DNA of 15,018 nt from assembly GCF_000499385.1 (NCBI RefSeq), contig NW_013654782.1:1-15018 (forward strand). Reading direction: 5' to 3'. Each line of letters begins with the position of its first letter. Position 1 is the stretch's first letter. A program made the position numbers and the translations under genes. This document shows positions 9,316 to 15,018 of the stretch, piece after piece. This DNA comes from Eimeria necatrix. Lineage: Eukaryota > Apicomplexa > Conoidasida > Eucoccidiorida > Eimeriidae. Below the pieces are notes generated by a model, which saw only the letters and a program-made list of their open reading frames with translations, did no database searches and was not told the DNA's origin.

Positions 9316-9552
9316 ATGAGCAACGGTCTTGTACCTCTAGACCGCGCTTGTCGTCTTCGATGTCATAACTGGCATCGAAAGGCAGCGGCTTACCTCGGCT
9401 CAAGCGTTGCGCAAGGTGCGTTGCTTGTTAGACGCCTCACTTGCTTGAGAGATCGCCTTGCTCTGGTACGAACCACACTTGCGGTGCATCTCACTACGTG
9501 TTTCCGGCTACAGAAGAGCATGAGTCTCGTGGTACGCTCTGACGCTTCGTAA
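9316..9552 (+). other. Diverged tandem repeat family B, copy 2, with intact 78-codon frame
   Basis: This is the second family B unit. The shared frame is open here from an ATG at 9316 to TAA at 9550-9552 (78 codons), starting where copy 1 has GTG. The predicted peptide is basic, with many Arg and Leu, no signal peptide and no domain I recognise. The sequence TTCGATG (9357-9363) pairs with CATCGAA (9373-9379) around a ten-base loop. Copy 1 is interrupted by a stop, there is no upstream gene context and divergence is high, so a functional protein is doubtful. An exon of a decayed repeat-containing gene, or a non-coding satellite unit, are both possible. Confidence 0.45.
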
Positions 9553-12041
9553 CCATCGTTGTCGCTTTTTACATTACGTTTATATATTGACAATACACAC
9601 ACAGTTGCTGCTCAGCTGCTAGAATTCCGAGCCTGTCGGAAGCTCTCGCAGCTGTTTAGTGTTTGGGCAACGAAGAAAATTTATCATAACATAACAGGAC
9701 CTCAGGTGTTTTGTGGGCTCTGCTGATGTCAGGTTAAAACTTTGAGATTAGGCAACTTGTTCCTGCGTAGTCTTCTTCTAAATGCAGACGTCTGTTGTGG
9801 CGTTTTTAGATCTGTTTTCATCGCTGGGGCCACAATGCTTGTAATATGCACATATACAATATCGCTGCATAATTTTGCCCGTATCACCATGATGGAAATA
9901 ATTGTGCAGACCGTCAGTTTTCATAATTCACACAGTTCTCCCAAGCGGGGAAACATGAATGGGTTTTTAACGTGTGTCTTTCACAGTTGTGGCAGTGTAG
10001 CAGAGCGTCCATATTGTACTTCACAGCTCCCCGTTTGCAATTTATGCTGTTCCACTTCTGGCCGCCAATGGACACCTGGGACAAAAAACTCTTGAAAACA
10101 AATGCTTTGCTTGGGAACCTTTTTGTTGGAAATTTCAGCCGCTAAACTGCAATACAAATTAGTCACAACAATCAAAAACAGGAGCTTGCAGATAATCCAT
10201 AGATTCCGCGCGTACAACTGCGTGGCAGATTGACTTTGTTGAAACGCAACATAGCAAACGTCGACCCCTTCTTGAGTGTCGTGCATGAGGTAGTAACTCC
10301 TGCTTACCGAATTTGGTTGTTTTCGGTGCCGTAAAATGTAGCTAAACGAACCACGCTTTGTATTTGACTGGCAAATGCTAGAAGCACAGGTCTAATGTGA
10401 AGTGCTAATGAGACAACTATAATTGGTTTGTTAAGTTGGCCATATTTGTCGTGGTACTGCTAAGCTTTGGAAACTGTCGGGACACCTACTGGGCTTGCCT
10501 GCGAACTTACTGTACTTTGTCTCTCAAAGCTGATTTACAAGCTTAGAGCGCCCCGCGCATTCCGTTTGTCATTTTCGTGAAAATATATTCGAAAGGAGGC
10601 TTGCTGTCCCAACGTCTAAGTGCGGAGCAATGGAAAACACTTGCAGTGTTGCCCGAGCGTGAACACCTCAGGCTGTCGGATCATCAAAGTGGCCTGGAAT
10701 TCTTCTGGTGCGCTTCGAATTCCCTAGCTTGCTGCGGTAAACGTTTCGCTGTCAGCCTTTTGCACATCGTAAGCATCTTGCATGCAGCGTTTGGCTATTT
10801 CTACGCAAACACAGTGTTTGAGAACGTTGTATTGTGCTAATAATGCAATACTGTGCATTTTTGTAAGGAAATTGAGTGGCTGCGAGACCGTTACATGGCA
10901 GAGTGTAGAACCTCTTATGCTTCTGAGGTCTGCAGTCTTGTCGCTTGGCACGACGCCCTATCAAAGACTCGACACCGAACACATGTTGCAGAACAGTGCT
11001 TGGTGAGCGTCCTCCTGGAAGCGCATTACGTGTCAGTTTGAATTAGCGTATGCTTTTTACAGCTTTTTTCCGCGCTGAAACGCCGCTCGCTTGCGTCGCA
11101 GAAGCGTTTTTCGGTTTCACAAAGTGCTATGCTGGGACGCACATTTTGTTCTCCTCTGCCCTTGTTTTCTTTTAGGATGTTCTTGGTGCTGGTCAAACCC
11201 TCGACAGTTGTACAGGTTGTTTTTGTGGTTCCTGGGGTGTTCGCAGCAAGTATGTCGAAGCAGACAAAATGAGCTGTTCATTGTTCGGCATATGCAGGTA
11301 AGCGCTCTGGTCTTCACGTTTTCTCCATCGTCTGTAAAGATATAGCAAAATGCAGAGGTTTCAATTCGGCTTGTTGGATGCTGGGTGCATACGTCTTGGA
11401 ATGCTTTGTGAAGCGGTATGCGCTTCGATGCATGCATCTTGTGACTATTTCATCGACGTGAAGCGATGGCCGCTGCATATCTTGCCGCTTCAAAGAGATG
11501 CCGTTCTTTCGTGCGACGCACATGTCCGGACATTACTGATATTGCTTGTATGTGTTGTATATTGTGGAATTCTTTTGGCCCTACCAACGGTTTTGGACGA
11601 GTTACTGTTATCACGAAATATCTCAAATTTCGTACTTTGAACTACTATCTGCAATCCAAAGTTTCCACGACGCATAGCTGGATCCTGGTGCATTCAATTT
11701 GGAAGCTTAAGGTGATGATTATTTGCCGTAGCATTGTCAGCTGGTGTCATCGAGATGATCCCACGAGTACCTTTGGAGGACTGTTGCGCGAACTCCGTAG
11801 CACAAATCAGACCTCATGTACGCGCGCCGTTGTTGCACGCACGCAACGGCGACGTTGTCAGCCAAACAAACCGCAAATGGCTTCATTTATATGCTGCAGC
11901 TCGAGACATAGAGCGTCGATCGGCGTAGAGTGGAGCCAAACCGTCTCGGGCATGACTTGCCATTAAAAATGTTAGGCTGATTGGTATACAGGCATGATAT
12001 GCAAACTTTAGCAGCCACAGCTCCTGCTTTGAATGAGGCTC
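9553..12041. other. Gene-free stretch containing the longest open frame
   Basis: No recognisable gene. Several plus-strand frames follow one another (10577-10840, 10853-11041, 11091-11345, 11350-11640, 11466-11966). The last is the longest in the window at 166 codons. It is Cys-, Arg- and Ser-rich, contains no familiar motif, has no Met-proximal signal and overlaps the previous frame. By a rough stop-codon calculation, about 0.2 such frames would be expected by chance in 15 kb on six frames. A consensus-like donor (CAG then GTAAGC, junction after 11297) and a TTTTCTTTTAG acceptor ending at 11175 bracket an open 122-base interval, so a spliced gene cannot be excluded. A weak large-subunit rRNA match lies at 10664-10686. 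Confidence 0.4.
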
Positions 12042-12084
12042 CGGGCCATGCTGAAAAGTCGACCCTTCGGGCCATGCTGAAAAG
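12042..12084. repeat. Short direct repeat (17 bp, 26-bp spacing)
   Basis: The 17-mer CGGGCCATGCTGAAAAG occurs exactly at 12042-12058 and again at 12068-12084, with nine intervening bases. This probably reflects a local duplication or slippage event. No gene is attached. Confidence 0.85.
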
Positions 12085-13183
12085 CTCATGTTTTCTTGAA
12101 GTGACAGATTTAAACTTCAGTGGCATAAGTTGAAATGCGCAGCAGCAGTGTGCTATGGTCTAGACGCGCCATTCAACGCTGATTCCAGAACTTGTCCGTA
12201 TTCTGTAGTGCGGCAACGCCTTTATTTTCAGACGCTTCTTCCTGGCTACATGAGTTACGAAGTGCGCTGCGTAGCAGCCTGCATGCCGTTGTGCGTGACT
12301 CGCGGTTATACTGTCTGCGCGTAGCTATGAACTTGGAGCTCTTCACAATTCCACGGTTGCAATATCTCTGTTGTGGATTTGCTTGCTGCCGGTGACGTAA
12401 TTTTGAACTCCACTATTGCAAGTTGGTATTTGGAGCGGATGAGTCTCGCGAATCACGAGAGTTTGGGTCGAGCTATCGGCTTATAACTACGCGCCTTTTA
12501 CAGATTTCTGGTTAGTCTGATCTGCTGTGCTTCATTCTGTTTATCAGTTAGAGGCATTAGGCTGAATGCTCCGAAGCAGGCTAAGTGAAAGTCATGTTTA
12601 GCACGGTACACGGTTGCATTGACTGGCGGATCTATGGAGGTTGTACCATGACGAGGCTTGGCTGAACGCTGCACGGGTTGCTTGACACGGGGCAAAGGTT
12701 ACATACTAGAGGGCTACCAGGAACTTACCTTATCTAGCTTGGTAGCAGGGCAGCGGCACAATGAATATCCGACAAACTGCCGTTTGCACGGAGTGAGAAT
12801 CGATGCGTACAAAGTAATGCAAGTGTACTTTGGCAGTAGCACATATTCGTATAAGTCGCAAATCCATTTACTTTGCCCCAAGCGTGTGCATATGTGTTGT
12901 GGGGATCTTGCTCTGCGCTTGTATTTGGACCATTCTTCGATTCGGCGCCTGCCTCAAACCACATCAGCACGAATTACATTGGGTCAGCAGCTTGAATGGT
13001 GCTTAACAATTCATATTGAAAAAGCAATGCCTAGGTGTAAGGTGGCTTTTTTGGTGAAGTCATGTTGACGATGATATCCAGTTTGCACGAGGCGTTGGCG
13101 TCCAACTACAGAAGCACATCGCACGATTGCAGGACGCGGTGCGTTTTCTGTCAAACTGCGGGACGGCTAAACTTGCATGGCCG
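12085..13183. other. Gene-free stretch
   Basis: No recognisable gene. A plus frame of 136 codons at 12658-13068 has no known motif and is about the length expected once by chance in a window this size. An antisense frame (12734-12970) overlaps it. GTGAAGTCATGTTG at 13054-13067 recurs as the last 14 bases of the window. Confidence 0.45.
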
Positions 13184-13470
13184 TTCGAACTCGGAAACTC
13201 GAACCGCAGGATGAACACGGCTTTCTAAGTGACTTGCGGAGGTGATTTCCCGGTGAGGTTTGGGGCGCCGCTGAGCGAAGCGTCTGATTTGTGAGAAAGC
13301 TCCTTACACTCGCCGATACCAACGACTCACGCCTAACACTTTGAGAGTGGAGCAACATGCGAAATATTTGAAGAAATTGCTGCTTCTGGGAGTAAGCGTC
13401 GATGCGCATGAGGTTTCGAGGATGCGATTCAGTAGCCCTGCAGAATTCGCACTTGTCTCAAATCCAGATA
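13184..13470. repeat. Diverged tandem repeat family C, copy 1 (period about 390)
   Basis: Four anchors line up with copy 2: CGAACTCGG (13186 with 13579), GTGAGG (13252 with 13642), TGAGAAAG (13292 with 13682) and CCTGCA-AATTC (13437 with 13828). The offsets are 390-393. The best gapless block, 13252-13298, has 35 matches in 47 bases. The rest is near 60% by eye with small gaps. It is unrelated to families A and B as far as I can see. No frame is conserved between the copies, so it is probably an old non-coding satellite. Confidence 0.7.
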
Positions 13471-13573
13471 ATCAGGCATTGGGCGCCGTCTGCTAACATA
13501 CACACCTTGCGACTCCACGACGCGCAATGCGTCCTGTGTCCACCTAAGAGGCAGCTAAAATTGCCAGGTTGAA

Positions 13574-13860
13574 AGGATCGAACTCGGCCGAACAAAATTA
13601 GTGAATTGCAGTGTCTCAAGGATTTGTTGAGGTTGTATCCGGGTGAGGATTGGCGGTGCGCTGCGCGACGTGGTCGGTTTATGAGAAAGATGAGTTACGC
13701 GCACCGCGGTCAAAGCCACACGCCGAACACGTTGAACGCGGGGAGGCCCCGAGGGTAGATGAATTCATTTCTACTTCAGAAAGTAAGGAACTATAAGCGG
13801 GAGGCGTTTTGAGTGCAAATCGGCAGTCCTGCAAATTCACACGTGTGTCATGTTAACGTA
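13574..13860. repeat. Diverged tandem repeat family C, copy 2
   Basis: This is the second unit of the family starting at 13184, with the anchors given there. Relative to copy 1 it is richer in CG steps around 13650-13745. Similarity fades after about 13855, just past the CCTGCAAATTC anchor. No gene is recognised in it. Confidence 0.7.
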
Positions 13861-15004
13861 TTCATGCCTTCTGTGAATGGTGCTTCAAATTGACGAATGT
13901 GTGGAGCTATTGCGTTCCTGTCGTAGGTCCATCGCGCTGCGCAGACCGTGTAGAGTCTCTAAATGTCTTGCTGTGTCGAAAGCACAGAACATTAAAATGA
14001 AGTGCACACAGTGGTTAATTTGAGACGCCATTTTCCCTTTGTGTTGTGAGAACGATATGATGGCGTGGTTGTGAGGCTTGATGGAGCGGGGTTGGAGAAC
14101 GCAAAAATGAGTGTCTCCCGTTGCCATTTGTGAGTAACGAGTTCGTTGTGAATCCTACGCATCGCCTGTTTGTTCTCAGCCCAAATCACGTCAATGTGGA
14201 GCACGCCGTGAACTTCATTCTGCAGCCTGTGCGTGTGCAGAGTGTTTCAGCACAATAAGCGGCTCTCCACACATTACAAAATCACAGACGGGCGCCTGTG
14301 TACAACGGTTCCATCCATGATGCCCCAACGCGCCGTCTCTGGTGCGGCGCCTTGGCAAGGAATCAACTTGAAACATGTGGCAGGTGTGTAGAGCAGTGCA
14401 TATTATTTTCCACAGGCGCGTGCGTCTTCAGGGTTTAGTGGCTGGATTAAGTGCGTGTGTGTCTAGCTGTGACGGCCTTTGTTTGCAGCAGAAATGCGCT
14501 TATCGTGTTCTGCTTTCCAATGCACTGTGTAGCGGTCTCCCGTCTGTTTCTCCTTTGTTTTCGGTTTTTGTGGAGGAGCGTCTTACGATTATCTCCAGAC
14601 TAAGTGGCGTATTAGGTGACAGTGGCCAAGCATCTTCCCAGCTGCTCTTGCTGTTGGTGTGCCGCGAGCAGCCAGTACGTGAGAGCCGGAGAGCTGGGAC
14701 GCGTGGCTCCTTGCTGGAGTAGCTGCCTACTTGGGTCTTCCCGTATGCGATAGTGCTACATGTGATTGTTCGCTGAGTTCTGCGCAATGTGCCGCCTGCA
14801 TTTGAAAGCGTTGGTTGCTGGCTACGTGAGTGTCCATTGCGCTATGTATAATGGTGGAAGGCCGATATGCACGCGCCACACGATGACACCGTCAGCCTGA
14901 AGCCATAGGGCTGCGGATGGCGGTGAACACATTCACGGAGGATTGGTTGTGGATGTACAAGTTGGCGGCGGCGTCATTTGGTGAGGCGTACATTGAAATT
15001 TTTT
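13861..15004. other. Gene-free stretch to the window end
   Basis: No recognisable gene. The strand is again G/T-rich from about 14380, like the first 1.5 kb. A plus frame at 14375-14722 (115 codons) and its antisense partner at 14500-14787 show no motif. TTGTTTGCAG ending at 14489 resembles an intron acceptor, but no exon pair can be supported. A possible SSU rRNA decoding-site remnant at 14287-14305 (minus) is discussed under findings. Confidence 0.45.
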
Positions 15005-15018
15005 GTGAAGTCATGTTG
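15005..15018. repeat. Terminal copy of GTGAAGTCATGTTG
   Basis: The last 14 bases equal 13054-13067 exactly, and both copies follow a run of T (with one extra G in the earlier copy). A match this long exactly at the window edge suggests the sequence stops inside another repeat unit, about 1,951 bases from the first copy. The sequence just upstream of the T run is not convincingly similar. Confidence 0.6.

Noticed and set aside
10710..10730. TTCGAAT T-loop-like motif
   Set aside because: Flanking five-base arms are not complementary, so no tRNA can be drawn.
11466..11530. Possible third family B copy (peptide AAAYL and VRR shared with 9316-9552)
   Set aside because: Nucleotide similarity is no better than background once aligned, and the phase relation needs an arbitrary one-codon shift.
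11466..11966. Longest open frame, 166 codons, plus strand
   Set aside because: No motif, no homolog recognised, overlaps another frame in a different phase, and length only mildly above chance for a 15 kb six-frame search.
12658..13068. 136-codon open frame, plus strand
   Set aside because: About one frame this long is expected by chance; no domain or start context supports it.
13184..13205. tRNA B-box-like sequences on both strands (GTTCGAACTC and, minus, GGTTCGAGTT)
   Set aside because: The bases flanking the putative T-loop do not pair, and no A-box or anticodon stem lies at the right distance.
13696..13712. CACCGCGGTCA, resembling the animal mitochondrial SSU 530-loop
   Set aside because: It lies inside family C copy 2 and is not preserved in copy 1, is on the opposite strand to the rRNA fragment, and lacks any neighbouring SSU similarity.
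1..15018. Telomere repeats, CRISPR arrays, insertion sequences, organellar cox/cob genes
   Set aside because: No runs of TTTAGGG-type repeats, no regularly spaced short repeats, no transposase or reverse-transcriptase motif, and no cytochrome oxidase or cytochrome b motif seen on either strand.

Overview
This 15,018-base window looks like gene-poor eukaryotic DNA rather than a bacterial or viral region. No reading frame on either strand longer than 166 codons was found. The ORF set is close to what stop-codon frequency alone would give, I recognise no protein family, and I see no convincing tRNA. G+C looks moderate (mid-forties per cent by eye) and CpG is not depleted, which argues against vertebrate DNA. 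The hexamer GCATGC occurs at least 12 times against about 4 expected, and TGCATGC (the element bound by ApiAP2 factors in apicomplexans) is over-represented. A coccidian or related protist nuclear genome therefore fits, but the organism is not proven. A non-coding stretch of a large organellar genome is the main alternative.

Layout. Positions 1-1430 hold one complete and one truncated unit of a tandem repeat with a 1,011-base period; the window itself opens inside the array. From 1431 to about 5930 there is no recognisable gene, but there is a long near-perfect hairpin at 3602-3670. At about 5935-6190, minus strand, lies the one feature with clear homology: a piece of bacterial/organellar-type small-subunit rRNA, corresponding roughly to E. 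coli 16S positions 250-480, with its highly conserved 340-360 segment intact. A compound CA/TA microsatellite lies at 7699-7757. Two diverged units 460 bases apart (8856-9040 and 9316-9500) align without gaps and stay open in one shared frame except for one stop. A third diverged repeat with a period near 390 occupies about 13184-13860. The last 14 bases of the window repeat 13054-13067.

How it fits together. There is no operon or pathway here. The picture is of satellite-like repeats of at least three unrelated families, decayed material and a fragment of organellar-type rRNA. Weak matches to other rRNA signature sites (3793-3855, 4641-4667, 10664-10686, 14287-14305) raise the possibility of scrambled rRNA pieces, either nuclear insertions of organellar DNA or a fragmented organellar genome. 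Only the 5935-6190 piece is strong enough to call.
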